Positions 1 through 6,028 of a stretch of DNA of 6,762 nt are shown one piece after another. This DNA comes from an uncultured Brachyspira sp. (lineage in GTDB: Bacteria > Spirochaetota > Brachyspiria > Brachyspirales > Brachyspiraceae), in the NCBI GenBank assembly GCA_934725655.1, contig CAKVCJ010000099.1, positions 1 to 6,762 on the forward strand, written 5' to 3'. The notes under the pieces were generated by a model. The model was not told where the DNA came from and ran no database searches. It worked only from the letters and a program-made list of their open reading frames with translations. Each line of letters opens with the position of its first letter. Within the stretch, counting starts at the first letter, position 1. The position numbers and the translations under genes were made by a program.

Positions 1-498
1 TTAGTTTCAAAAAATGCCAATATAAATGCCCAAGATAATGAAGGAGACACAGCTTTAAATAAAACTCTTGATACTTCAGATGAAGGCAGTATTGATGTAT
101 TAGACTTTGAAATAGCTAATTTTTTAATAGAGCAATGTGCTGATGTAAACATAAAGAATAAACGAGAATATACTCCTTTAATATATCTTGGTATGGGTGA
201 AGGTAATAATAAAAGTTTTCAGGAATATCGTATAAAATTAGCTGAAGTTTTATTAGAAAAAGGTGCAGATATTAATGCTCAAGATTATGAAGGATACACT
301 TCTTTAATGTGGGCTTGTGCATCATATGGCTCAAGGTTTGCTGAACCATATGTTAAGTTTTTAGTAGAAAAAGGAGCCGATATAAATATAGAAGATAACC
401 ATGGAGATACTGCTTTAGATATAGCAGAACATCTTAAACTTAGAAAAATTGCAGGTATTCTAAAAAAAGCTCAAATAGCTCAAAGAAATAGAAACTAA
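1..498 (+). CDS. Ankyrin-repeat protein, C-terminal part (5' end outside window)
   Basis: The reading frame is open from the first base to the TAA at 496-498, giving 165 residues of a protein whose start lies upstream. Four ankyrin-type units can be seen from their beta-hairpin tips, at about residues 6-20 (NANINAQDNEGDTAL), 46-61 (CADVNIKN...TPLI), 88-105 (GADINAQDYEGYTSLMWA) and 125-142 (GADINIEDNHGDTALDIA). Between them lie helix pairs such as AEVLLEKG and VKFLVEKG. The second unit is degenerate, with KREYTPL where DxxGxTPL is usual. The tail after residue 150 is short, basic and polar. Ankyrin repeats are protein-binding scaffolds; the partner cannot be read from the sequence. No signal peptide can be judged because the N-terminus is missing. 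No strong terminator hairpin follows the stop codon. An ATG at 193 lies inside the repeats and is not the real start. The family call is certain; the function is unknown. Confidence 0.93.
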   Translation, partial: LVSKNANINAQDNEGDTALNKTLDTSDEGSIDVLDFEIANFLIEQCADVNIKNKREYTPLIYLGMGEGNNKSFQEYRIKLAEVLLEKGADINAQDYEGYTSLMWACASYGSRFAEPYVKFLVEKGADINIEDNHGDTALDIAEHLKLRKIAGILKKAQIAQRNRN

Positions 499-598
499 AT
501 TTTTATAATAGAGGACTTAAAAAACTAATATATAATTTAATAAAACTATATTTATAATTTTTTACATGAAAATAATCATATTTATATAAAAAATAAAT

Positions 599-627
599 TT
601 GTTATTAATCAGTTTTTATAATATAAT
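599..627 (+). promoter_or_regulatory. Predicted sigma-70-type promoter of ruvB operon
   Basis: A TTGTTA -35 box (599-604) lies exactly 17 bases before a perfect TATAAT -10 box (622-627). A second, overlapping TATAAT at 617-622 gives a 12-base spacing and is less likely. The predicted RNA start near 634 leaves a leader of about 20 bases before the TTG start of ruvB. The surroundings are very AT-rich, so chance -10 matches are common; the correct spacing and position raise confidence. Confidence 0.5.
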
Positions 628-654
628 ACAATCAAAAAACATGGATTTTAAATA

Positions 655-1689
655 TTGGATAGAGAAAGCATAACTAACTCCAATGAAAACTCTTATGATG
701 TTAATAATTCTTCTATAAGACCAAAAGGCTTCAATGATTTTATAGGACAAGAAAATATAAAATCAAAATTAAAAGTTTTTATAGACAGCGCCAAAAAAAG
801 AGACGTTTCTTTGGATCATATATTATTTTACGGACCTCCTGGTTTAGGAAAAACTACTCTTGCACAGATAATAGCAGAAGAGCTTGGAAGCAATATTAAA
901 GCAACATCTGCTCCTGTAATAGAACGTCCGGGTGATTTAGCTTCAATATTAACAACATTAGGTGAAAAAGATATATTATTTATAGATGAAATTCATAGGC
1001 TTAGAACAGTAGTTGAAGAAGTGCTTTATTCGGCAATGGAAGATTTTTTTGTTGATATAAAAGTAGGAGAAGGTACAAGTGCTAAAAGTTTTAGAGTAAA
1101 ACTTCCAAAATTTACTTTAATAGGAGCTACAACAAGAAGCGGATTATTAAGCACGCCGTTATACGACAGATTCGGTATTGTAGAGAGACTTGAGTTTTAC
1201 ACAAATGAAGATTTAGCAGATATAGTAAAAAGAAGCTCAAAGTTTCTCAACATTGATATAACCGATTCTGCTGCAATTTCTATAGCATCAAGATCCAGAG
1301 GAACACCAAGAATAGTTAATAGACTTCTTAGAAGAGTATTTGACTTTGCTACGGTTTCTGATGTTTTAAAGATAGATGATAAGTTTGCCTCAGACTCTTT
1401 AGAAAAATTAGGTATAGATAAAAATGGCTTTGAAGCCCTTGACAAACAATATCTAACTACTATAATAAAAAATTATAATGGAGGGCCTGTTGGTGTGGAT
1501 ACTATATCTGTTTCATTATCAGAACAGATAGAAACTATAGAAGATGTAATAGAGCCTTATTTGATACAATCTGGTTTTATTAAAAGAACACCTAAAGGAA
1601 GAGTTGCGACAATAAAAGCTTATAACTATTTAAATATTAATATAAAAAATAACGATAATTATAAAGAAAATAGTTTATTTGATTTATAA
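655..1689 (+). CDS. ruvB: Holliday junction branch migration DNA helicase RuvB
   Basis: RuvB is the AAA+ ATPase motor that, with RuvA, drives branch migration of Holliday junctions in recombinational repair. At 344 residues the protein has normal family length. Visible motifs are [12 protein letters not shown] (22-33), Walker [10 protein letters not shown] (60-68), Walker B with [10 protein letters not shown] (107-116), the sensor-1/RuvB signature [12 protein letters not shown] (155-166), the arginine-finger segment PLYDRFG (168-174), sensor 2 [12 protein letters not shown] (216-227) and the C-terminal winged-helix segment [17 protein letters not shown] (300-316). All key residues are present, so it should be active. 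The start is TTG at 655: the frame has a TAA at 649 and no ATG before the conserved core. The only Shine-Dalgarno-like bases are a weak GGA at 643-645. ruvA and ruvC are not adjacent; the downstream partner is an M23 peptidase gene, probably co-transcribed. Only the exact start is in doubt. Confidence 0.97.
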   Translation: MDRESITNSNENSYDVNNSSIRPKGFNDFIGQENIKSKLKVFIDSAKKRDVSLDHILFYGPPGLGKTTLAQIIAEELGSNIKATSAPVIERPGDLASILTTLGEKDILFIDEIHRLRTVVEEVLYSAMEDFFVDIKVGEGTSAKSFRVKLPKFTLIGATTRSGLLSTPLYDRFGIVERLEFYTNEDLADIVKRSSKFLNIDITDSAAISIASRSRGTPRIVNRLLRRVFDFATVSDVLKIDDKFASDSLEKLGIDKNGFEALDKQYLTTIIKNYNGGPVGVDTISVSLSEQIETIEDVIEPYLIQSGFIKRTPKGRVATIKAYNYLNINIKNNDNYKENSLFDL

Positions 1690-1693
1690 TGAT

Positions 1694-1698
1694 GGGGG
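1694..1698 (+). promoter_or_regulatory. Candidate ribosome binding site (G5) for the M23 gene
   Basis: A run of five G is the only Shine-Dalgarno-like stretch between ruvB and the M23 coding frame. It sits 6 bases before an in-frame ATT at 1705 (3 bases before the ATT at 1702), which suggests an AUU start. The same run could instead be a frameshift or indel site: with one G fewer, the ATG-ATG at 1689-1694, overlapping the ruvB stop codon, would be in frame with the peptidase. Confidence 0.4.
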
Positions 1699-1704
1699 TT
1701 TATT

Positions 1705-2808
1705 ATTCAAACTAAAAACACTTTTGAAACAAAATCTAATACTCGATTAGATGAATATTATATAGAAGAAACTACTAAAGATACAAGTAAAGCAGCTAAA
1801 AAATTTGTAAATAATTTTAATTATGCTTCTAAGCAAAAATCTACAAAGTATTATAATAAAAAGACTCATTATAAAAAGACTCATAATAATTTTTATCATT
1901 TAAAAATATTTTTTGCTAAAATATATAATTCTATTTTGCCTATAAGAAAATTCTTTAAAAAAATAATATCTGCGATTATAAAAAAAGGAAATAATGAAAG
2001 AAGTATATTAATATTTTATAATAATGAAGAGAAAGGATTAAGTCTTCCTATTAATAATTTCATGATATTATTCTTTATACTAATTTTTGCATCCTTAATT
2101 TATACAGGCTTCGATGCATATTATAAACAAAAAGAAGCAAGAGATTTTTATAATACATTATCTGCAACAGAGGCTAAAACATATAGTTTAATTACAGAAT
2201 ACAAAGATTCACTTAATAGATATTCAAAATCATTAAAAGAATATAATGACACTATAAAAAATATTTCTTATTTGATAGATTATAATAATTCTTCTTCATT
2301 TAACAATAATAACAATGAAAATGATATAAATAAAATTTTATATGAAGTAGATAGGTACCAAAAAAATATTTTAACATTTATGGATGTATCTTCTGTCATA
2401 CATAAAGAAATACCAGTAGGCTGGCCAGTTGCAGGAGGCGGGAGAATATCAAGCGGATTTGGGGCAAGACTCTCCCCTTTCACACAGGAAAAAAGTTACC
2501 ATTATGGGGTTGATATTGCAGGCCCTTATGGTACGCCGATATTAGCAGCAGCAGACGGAAAAGTTACATTTGCAGGCTGGAAGAATGGTTATGGATGGTT
2601 TGTACTTATAGAACATGCCAATGGATATCAAACAGGATATGGACATAATTCAGAACTTTTAGTATACAGCGGTCAGGAAGTAAAGAGAGGTCAAAAAATT
2701 GCTATGATTGGAAATACTGGAAGAACAACTGGAATACACTGCCATTTTGAAGTGAGAATAGCAGGTGATCATAAAAATCCTATGCCTTATTTGAATGCAA
2801 GATTTTAA
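1705..2808 (+). CDS. Membrane-anchored M23 (LytM/NlpD-type) zinc metallopeptidase
   Basis: M23 enzymes cut peptide cross-links of peptidoglycan, or act as division activators when inactive. Counting from ATT at 1705 (367 residues), the protein has a basic Lys/Asn/Tyr-rich cytoplasmic part (1-117), one membrane segment (about 118-136, FMILFFILIFASLIYTGF), a polar, probably coiled stalk (about 140-235) with an Asn-rich linker, and the peptidase domain (about 238-365). The zinc and catalytic set is complete: H266 and D270 (HYGVD), H314 (GYGHNS), and H345 and H347 (GIHCHFEVR). It should therefore be an active periplasmic endopeptidase. The start is uncertain. The first conventional start in frame is TTG at 1936 (290 residues), but it has no ribosome binding site, and the frame is stop-free for 81 codons upstream, back to the TGA at 1690-1692. 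I chose ATT 1705 because GGGGG stands 6 bases before it. It follows ruvB by 15 bases, probably in one operon. Confidence 0.88.
   Translation: MQTKNTFETKSNTRLDEYYIEETTKDTSKAAKKFVNNFNYASKQKSTKYYNKKTHYKKTHNNFYHLKIFFAKIYNSILPIRKFFKKIISAIIKKGNNERSILIFYNNEEKGLSLPINNFMILFFILIFASLIYTGFDAYYKQKEARDFYNTLSATEAKTYSLITEYKDSLNRYSKSLKEYNDTIKNISYLIDYNNSSSFNNNNNENDINKILYEVDRYQKNILTFMDVSSVIHKEIPVGWPVAGGGRISSGFGARLSPFTQEKSYHYGVDIAGPYGTPILAAADGKVTFAGWKNGYGWFVLIEHANGYQTGYGHNSELLVYSGQEVKRGQKIAMIGNTGRTTGIHCHFEVRIAGDHKNPMPYLNARF
1858..1887 (+). repeat. 15-bp tandem duplication inside the M23 gene
   Basis: Two adjacent 15-base units, AAAAAGACTCATTAT and AAAAAGACTCATAAT, differ at one base. In the M23 frame they encode KKTHY-KKTHN in the basic cytoplasmic segment. 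The length is a multiple of three, so the frame is kept. This fits slippage or duplication in a poorly constrained region. Confidence 0.7.
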
Positions 2809-2838
2809 CAAATTATTATACAAAAATGATAATTTTTA

Positions 2839-2871
2839 AAAGAGGTAATTTAATTATTAAATTACCTCTTT
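2839..2871. terminator. Bidirectional rho-independent terminator between convergent genes
   Basis: A perfect 15-bp stem, AAAGAGGTAATTTAA (2839-2853) paired with TTAAATTACCTCTTT (2857-2871), closes a 3-base loop. It is followed on the plus strand by TATTATTTTTTATTT and preceded by an A/T tract that reads as TTTAAAAATT on the minus strand. It lies between the stop codons of two genes that face each other (2808 on plus, 2880 on minus). It should end the ruvB-M23 operon and can also serve the SPFH gene. Confidence 0.85.
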
Positions 2872-2879
2872 ATTATTTT

Positions 2880-3671
2880 TTATTTCACTTGTATCATAGG
2901 AGTAACGCCGGAACCAGAAACCTGAGGCATTTTACCGTCCCATTTTTCTATATACATTCTTTGTATAAGAAGAGGCGTTAAAGATTCCTGCATTATTCTA
3001 TTAGCTTCAGCAATACCCTTAGCTTTAGTAATTTCAGCCTCTGCCTCATATTTCACTTTCTCTAAATCATTTTGAGCAGTAAGGGCATTTTGTGATGCTA
3101 TCAATTTTCTTTCTATCGCTTGGTCAAACTCATCAGAGAAATCATGCTCTATAATATAACAAGCCGCAACTGTTATACCGTAATTCTCAAAATCTGCCAT
3201 AACCTCTTTTAAAAGTTCGCCTGCCATTTCATTTCTTTTTGTAATAAACTCTTCTATTGTGTATCTTGCAGAAACAGCATTAAGGCTCTCTGATATTCTT
3301 GGATTAACTAATTTATTTTTATAATCTGTACCAAATTTTTTATATAATTCTAAAGCATCTCCTGTTATAGAATATTGAACATTCAAAGTCATTGATATAG
3401 TTTGCATATCTTTTGATGATACAGCATAAGTCTTTTCGACTGTCTGCTCTCTCACTTCCATAGTTTTAATGCTGTCTATAAAAGGTATTCTAAAATGAAG
3501 ACCAGCCTCTTCTTCTGATATGGCCTTACCTAATCTGCTTCTTATACCAACCTCACCAGTTGATACTATTGTAACGCTAGAAAAAATTAAAAAACCTACT
3601 ATTAAAACAATAGGAAGCAGTATAAAAAGTATAGAATGTAATTTGTTAGTATTGATATTAATAATTCTCAT
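2880..3671 (-). CDS. SPFH/prohibitin-family membrane protein
   Basis: This 263-residue protein has a short N-terminus, one hydrophobic anchor (about 12-34, HSILFILLPIVLIVGFLIFSS) and a band-7/SPFH domain (about 34-205). Typical prohibitin landmarks are STGEVGIRSRLGKA (37-50), GLHFRIPFIDSI (57-68), LNVQYSITGDALELYKKFG (96-114) and the SARYTIEEFITKRNEM segment (134-149). It ends with an Ala/Glu/Lys-rich coiled coil (about 183-228) and a prohibitin-like KWDGKMPQV (243-251). SPFH proteins assemble into large membrane rings that organise lipids or regulate membrane proteases such as FtsH (HflK/HflC). The exact role here is unknown. No NfeD or second HflK/HflC gene is adjacent, so it appears to stand alone, which favours a prohibitin-like protein over HflC. 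The ATG start is supported by AGGAGA (3681-3686), 9 bases upstream. A promoter and dyad lie just upstream. Confidence 0.9.
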   Translation of the reverse strand: MRIININTNKLHSILFILLPIVLIVGFLIFSSVTIVSTGEVGIRSRLGKAISEEEAGLHFRIPFIDSIKTMEVREQTVEKTYAVSSKDMQTISMTLNVQYSITGDALELYKKFGTDYKNKLVNPRISESLNAVSARYTIEEFITKRNEMAGELLKEVMADFENYGITVAACYIIEHDFSDEFDQAIERKLIASQNALTAQNDLEKVKYEAEAEITKAKGIAEANRIMQESLTPLLIQRMYIEKWDGKMPQVSGSGVTPMIQVK

Positions 3672-3694
3672 AAACTTTAATCTCCTAAAAATAG

Positions 3695-3712
3695 TTTTTA
3701 TATACTAAAATA
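3695..3712. repeat. 18-bp exact repeat, copy 1 (leader and -10 region of SPFH promoter)
   Basis: TTTTTATATACTAAAATA occurs here and again, in the same orientation, at 6011-6028 next to the intergenic palindrome. Read on the minus strand, this copy contains the predicted -10 box TAGTAT. It could be a shared promoter core or a chance match in AT-rich DNA. Confidence 0.45.
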
Positions 3713-3730
3713 TAAGTAATATTTTTGCAA
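3702..3730 (-). promoter_or_regulatory. Predicted promoter of the SPFH gene
   Basis: On the minus strand, TTGCAA (-35, 3725-3730) is followed after 17 bases by TAGTAT (-10, 3702-3707). The predicted RNA start near 3695 gives a leader of about 24 bases that carries the AGGAGA ribosome binding site at 3681-3686. Both boxes are imperfect and the region is AT-rich. Confidence 0.4.
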
Positions 3731-3745
3731 TAGTATAATACTATT
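3729..3745. promoter_or_regulatory. 17-bp perfect palindrome, candidate operator of the SPFH gene
   Basis: AATAGTATAATACTATT is a perfect dyad of 8-bp arms around one central A. Its edge overlaps the predicted -35 box of the SPFH promoter. A further TAGTAT half-site is the predicted -10 box itself. The position suits a transcription-factor site, but no regulator is recognisable from the sequence. Confidence 0.3.
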
Positions 3746-3783
3746 ATTTTTTTCAGTATCAAATATATAGATAATTTATTATA

Positions 3784-3824
3784 ATAAAAAAGCTATCTTC
3801 ATTCTATTAAAATGAGATAGCTTT
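3784..3824 (-). terminator. Rho-independent terminator of the chemoreceptor gene
   Basis: The arms AAAGCTATC plus TCATT (3789-3803, with one bulged T) pair with AATGA plus GATAGCTTT (3811-3824) around a 7-base loop. Read on the minus strand, the hairpin is followed by TTTTTATTAT. It lies about 25 bases past the stop codon of the minus-strand chemoreceptor frame at 3849, so it fits as its terminator. Confidence 0.8.
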
Positions 3825-3848
3825 ATATAAAGTTAATTAATATATTAT

Positions 3849-4553
3849 TTATATTTTAAAAAATTCTATACTCTTTTCTAAAAACTTAGCCTTTTGCAAT
3901 AAAGATTTTGACACTTCATATGAACTCTCTGCCAAACTTGCATTCTGAGCCGTAGCACTTTCCATATTATTAACTTCTACACTTATTTGATTAGTTCCAG
4001 ATTCTTGTTCCAAAGTATTTGATGTAATAGCTTCCATAAGTTCAGAAGTTTCTGTAACTTTTTTCTGTAAATCAACAAATATTTTCTGAGATTCTTTAGC
4101 TGTTTGTGTAGCTACAGCAACTTTTTGTGTGGTATTATCCACTAAGTCAGTAATATCTTTTACAGAAGCCTGAGTAGTTTGAGCAAGATTTCTTACCTCA
4201 GAAGCAACAACAGCAAATCCTTTACCCTGATCCCCAGCACGTGCTGCCTCAACAGAAGCATTAAGAGCAAGTATATTAGTTTGAAAAGCAATGTCTTCTA
4301 TTATCTTAGTAATATCCTTAATCTTTTCACTGGAATGATAAACTTCTTCAACATTAGAAGCTGTTTTTGATATTATATCAGCAGCATTTTCAATAAATAT
4401 AATAGATTCAGACATCATATTCTTACCCGCTACAGACTTTTCTGCAGATATCTTAATACTAGAAACCATCTCCTCTATACTAGCAGCTGTTTCCTCTAAA
4501 CTTGACGACTGAGAATCTGTTCTCTGAGATAATTCATTACTGCTTTCCATCAT
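3849..4553 (-). CDS. Chemoreceptor signalling-domain fragment (C-terminal half)
   Basis: This 234-residue frame holds the cytoplasmic four-helix-bundle signalling domain of a methyl-accepting chemotaxis protein. The nearly invariant hairpin that binds CheA and CheW is intact at about 84-125, with [45 protein letters not shown] sequence read in two blocks (84-103 and 104-125); Asp replaces the usual Glu in AGEQG. Gln/Glu-rich methylation-like segments lie at about 15-29 ([15 protein letters not shown]) and 180-205. It lacks the sensor, membrane anchor and HAMP domain. It is in the same frame as the upstream half and separated from it only by a TAG at 4566-4568. The first ATG after that stop is at 4553, with an imperfect AGGCGG upstream, so low-level reinitiation is conceivable. 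I read it as the back half of a broken gene, not an independent gene. Confidence 0.8.
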   Translation of the reverse strand: MMESSNELSQRTDSQSSSLEETAASIEEMVSSIKISAEKSVAGKNMMSESIIFIENAADIISKTASNVEEVYHSSEKIKDITKIIEDIAFQTNILALNASVEAARAGDQGKGFAVVASEVRNLAQTTQASVKDITDLVDNTTQKVAVATQTAKESQKIFVDLQKKVTETSELMEAITSNTLEQESGTNQISVEVNNMESATAQNASLAESSYEVSKSLLQKAKFLEKSIEFFKI

Positions 4554-4565
4554 ATTTTCTGCCGC

Positions 4566-5675
4566 CTATATTATCTCATTAGAAGCATTATTTACATTAG
4601 AAACTACTTCAGATAACCTGCTGCTCATCAAGTCAAAAACCCTCTCCAACTCACCAAACTCATCTTTTCTATAGTTTGTTATATTGCTCTTTCTTATATT
4701 TCCATTAGATATATTTGTAGCATGAATCATTAGATTTTTTAATGGATATGTAACCCTCTTAATATATAGAAAAGCAAAAATATTTATAAAAATAATAGAT
4801 AATATACAAATAACTATTGATATCTTTATAGAATCATTATTAGCCTGATAAATAATTTTATCATCCATCGCCATAATTAAATACCAAGGCAAATTATCTA
4901 TTCTCGTATAAACAGCCGTCCTTGAATCATGACTTACAGAAGATATATAAGTCATATATCCAGATAATTGATTAGAAGCAATAATTTGTTCATAAGCATC
5001 ATTAGCTTTAGTATTAAGCTCGTTTTTAGTATCTAAAACTATATTTCTATCATCATCTACGGCAAATATTCTTGTTCTTTCAGGAAGTTTTAAATCTTGA
5101 AGCCTTACAGATAAATCTTCCCAATCCATAATAATATACACATTTCCTATATGCTCTCCATTATAAAATACCCCAGAAAGAGCAGCCAAAGACCATTTAT
5201 TATCAGCAACAGACTTTTGTAATTGGTCATCAAAAGAAGCTTTGTTGTTATTAGCTTTTAATATATTTAAAATATTGGTTCTAATTGTGATAATATTCTC
5301 ACCTATTTTTACACCATTTACATTATCTAATATTATACCATTTGTATCAGTTAAACCTATGTCTAAAACCAAATCATTAATTGCCTCAAATTCAGCAAGT
5401 ATAGGTCTAATATCAACAGCATCTCTATTTAAAAGATATGATATTACAGCAGGAGATACTGCATAAGTTCTTATTAAATTTCTCTGGTCATCTAACCAAG
5501 TATCCAACATCTCTTTATAACCAGTAACTGTGCTATTAAATCCAGATAAAGTGGATTCTTTTATTGTTTTATTGGATCTTAATGACAATATAACAACTAT
5601 TAAAACTAAAAAAAATGTACTAAGCAAACTAATTACAATAGGCATCTTCACCCTGATGGAGTGTCTATTTTTCAT
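4566..5675 (-). CDS. Chemoreceptor sensor half: CACHE and HAMP domains, truncated by TAG
   Basis: This 369-residue frame is the N-terminal half of a methyl-accepting chemotaxis protein. It has a first membrane helix (about 11-31, MPIVISLLSTFFLVLIVVIL), a large periplasmic ligand-binding region (about 34-280) that looks like a double CACHE domain (for example LDIGLTDTNGIILDN at 104-118, GNVYIIMDW at 177-185 and IFAVDDDRNIVLD at 203-215), a second membrane helix (about 284-305) and a HAMP domain (about 306-357, with P311 and DEFGEL at 338-343). It stops at TAG 4566-4568 just after the HAMP domain, where the signalling helices should begin. Ligands of such domains are often amino or organic acids, but the ligand here cannot be named. 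The ATG start at 5675 is supported by AAGGAA (5682-5687), 6 bases upstream. Without the signalling half it could not act on CheA. Confidence 0.85.
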   Translation of the reverse strand: MKNRHSIRVKMPIVISLLSTFFLVLIVVILSLRSNKTIKESTLSGFNSTVTGYKEMLDTWLDDQRNLIRTYAVSPAVISYLLNRDAVDIRPILAEFEAINDLVLDIGLTDTNGIILDNVNGVKIGENIITIRTNILNILKANNNKASFDDQLQKSVADNKWSLAALSGVFYNGEHIGNVYIIMDWEDLSVRLQDLKLPERTRIFAVDDDRNIVLDTKNELNTKANDAYEQIIASNQLSGYMTYISSVSHDSRTAVYTRIDNLPWYLIMAMDDKIIYQANNDSIKISIVICILSIIFINIFAFLYIKRVTYPLKNLMIHATNISNGNIRKSNITNYRKDEFGELERVFDLMSSRLSEVVSNVNNASNEII

Positions 5676-5710
5676 AATGTATTCCTTATATTGTTATGTT
5701 GTAGTTTGCG

Positions 5711-5739
5711 AGTTTATATTAAAATTCGTTTAATGTCAA
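5711..5739 (-). promoter_or_regulatory. Predicted promoter of the chemoreceptor gene
   Basis: On the minus strand a perfect TTGACA -35 box (5734-5739) is followed after 17 bases by TAAACT (-10, 5711-5716); an overlapping TATAAA at 15-base spacing is an alternative. The predicted RNA start near 5704 gives a leader of about 29 bases that contains AAGGAA at 5682-5687. It looks like an ordinary housekeeping-type promoter; I see no clear sigma-28 element. Confidence 0.5.
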
Positions 5740-5908
5740 TATAATATGTAATTTTTATTGTTTAATTATGTAAATATTATATTATCATTTAATTTCAGTG
5801 AATAAAAATAGTACATATAGCACATTTATTCTAATATTAGACTTGTTTCAAAACTAAATTAATAAATATTTATAGTGATTAAATTTTTAGTGTTTTAAAT
5901 TTATAGTT

Positions 5909-6007
5909 GGGGCTTTGCCCCTTACGAAGCGTGCCCGTAGGGTAAAACCCAAGTTCTTTTGCCGATAGGCACCTACTCGGTATTGGTATAAAAGAACCAA
6001 AAGAACT
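5909..6007. repeat. G+C-rich nested palindromic intergenic element
   Basis: About 48% G+C in a stretch where the flanks are extremely AT-rich. It contains a GGGGC-TTT-GCCCC hairpin (5909-5921), then GGGT-AAA-ACCC (5940-5950), then a larger structure in which AGTTCTTTTG (5952-5961) pairs with CAAAAGAACT (5998-6007) around an inner hairpin CCGATAGG/CCTAcTCGG (5962-5980). AAAAGAACC and AAAAGAACT stand in tandem at 5990-6007. Some pairings exclude each other: GGG at 5940-5942 can pair with CCC at 5919-5921, 5934-5936 or 5948-5950. No reading frame of note runs through it. It may be a dispersed Brachyspira repeat or a structured RNA; I recall similar sequences between genes of this genus but cannot confirm it. 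Confidence 0.55.
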
Positions 6008-6010
6008 GCA

Positions 6011-6028
6011 TTTTTATATACTAAAATA
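6011..6028. repeat. 18-bp exact repeat, copy 2 (beside the palindromic element)
   Basis: The same TTTTTATATACTAAAATA as at 3695-3712. On the plus strand its T run directly follows the AGTTCTTTTG/CAAAAGAACT stem, which gives a terminator-like appearance. On the minus strand it contains TAGTAT, a possible -10 box that would direct RNA into the palindrome. Confidence 0.45.

Larger units (their letters stand above)
3849..5675 (-). pseudogene. Methyl-accepting chemotaxis protein gene interrupted by one in-frame amber codon
   Basis: The two halves above lie in one frame. Together they make 609 codons including the last stop, a usual length for a CACHE-HAMP-MA receptor. Around the break the reading is [22 protein letters not shown], a smooth HAMP-to-signalling-helix transition with no missing or extra bases. 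The simplest explanation is one C-to-T change of a CAG (Gln) codon; another one-base change or a sequencing error is also possible. The promoter, ribosome binding site, terminator and all conserved motifs are kept, so the loss is recent, strain-specific or only apparent. Confidence 0.75.

Noticed and set aside
499..598. Terminator after the ankyrin gene
   Set aside because: The stretch contains T runs and weak AT-only dyads but no stable hairpin that I could support.
1197..1445. 82-codon minus-strand frame
   Set aside because: It lies entirely opposite ruvB, whose motifs are clear in that region, and has no recognisable domain. It is a shadow frame.
2280..2483. Minus-strand frame opposite the M23 gene
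   Set aside because: It is antisense to the M23 linker and the start of the catalytic domain and has no independent support.
3520..3708. Plus-strand frame opposite the start of the SPFH gene
   Set aside because: It is antisense to the SPFH membrane anchor and promoter. Its hydrophobicity comes from the opposite-strand AT-rich codons.
4551..4568. Two separate, natural genes (sensor and signalling protein) in place of one broken gene
   Set aside because: Both halves are in the same frame, the gap is 12 bases, the second half lacks a good ribosome binding site, and the join reads as a continuous receptor.
5242..5466. Plus-strand frame opposite the chemoreceptor sensor domain (likewise 4179-4370 and 5530-5733)
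   Set aside because: These are antisense to well-supported coding sequence, with hydrophobic low-information translations and no ribosome binding sites that I could see.
5909..6007. CRISPR repeat, tRNA or known riboswitch
   Set aside because: There are no regularly spaced identical repeats, no cloverleaf with a CCA-type acceptor, and no riboswitch consensus that I recognise; no target gene follows closely on either strand.
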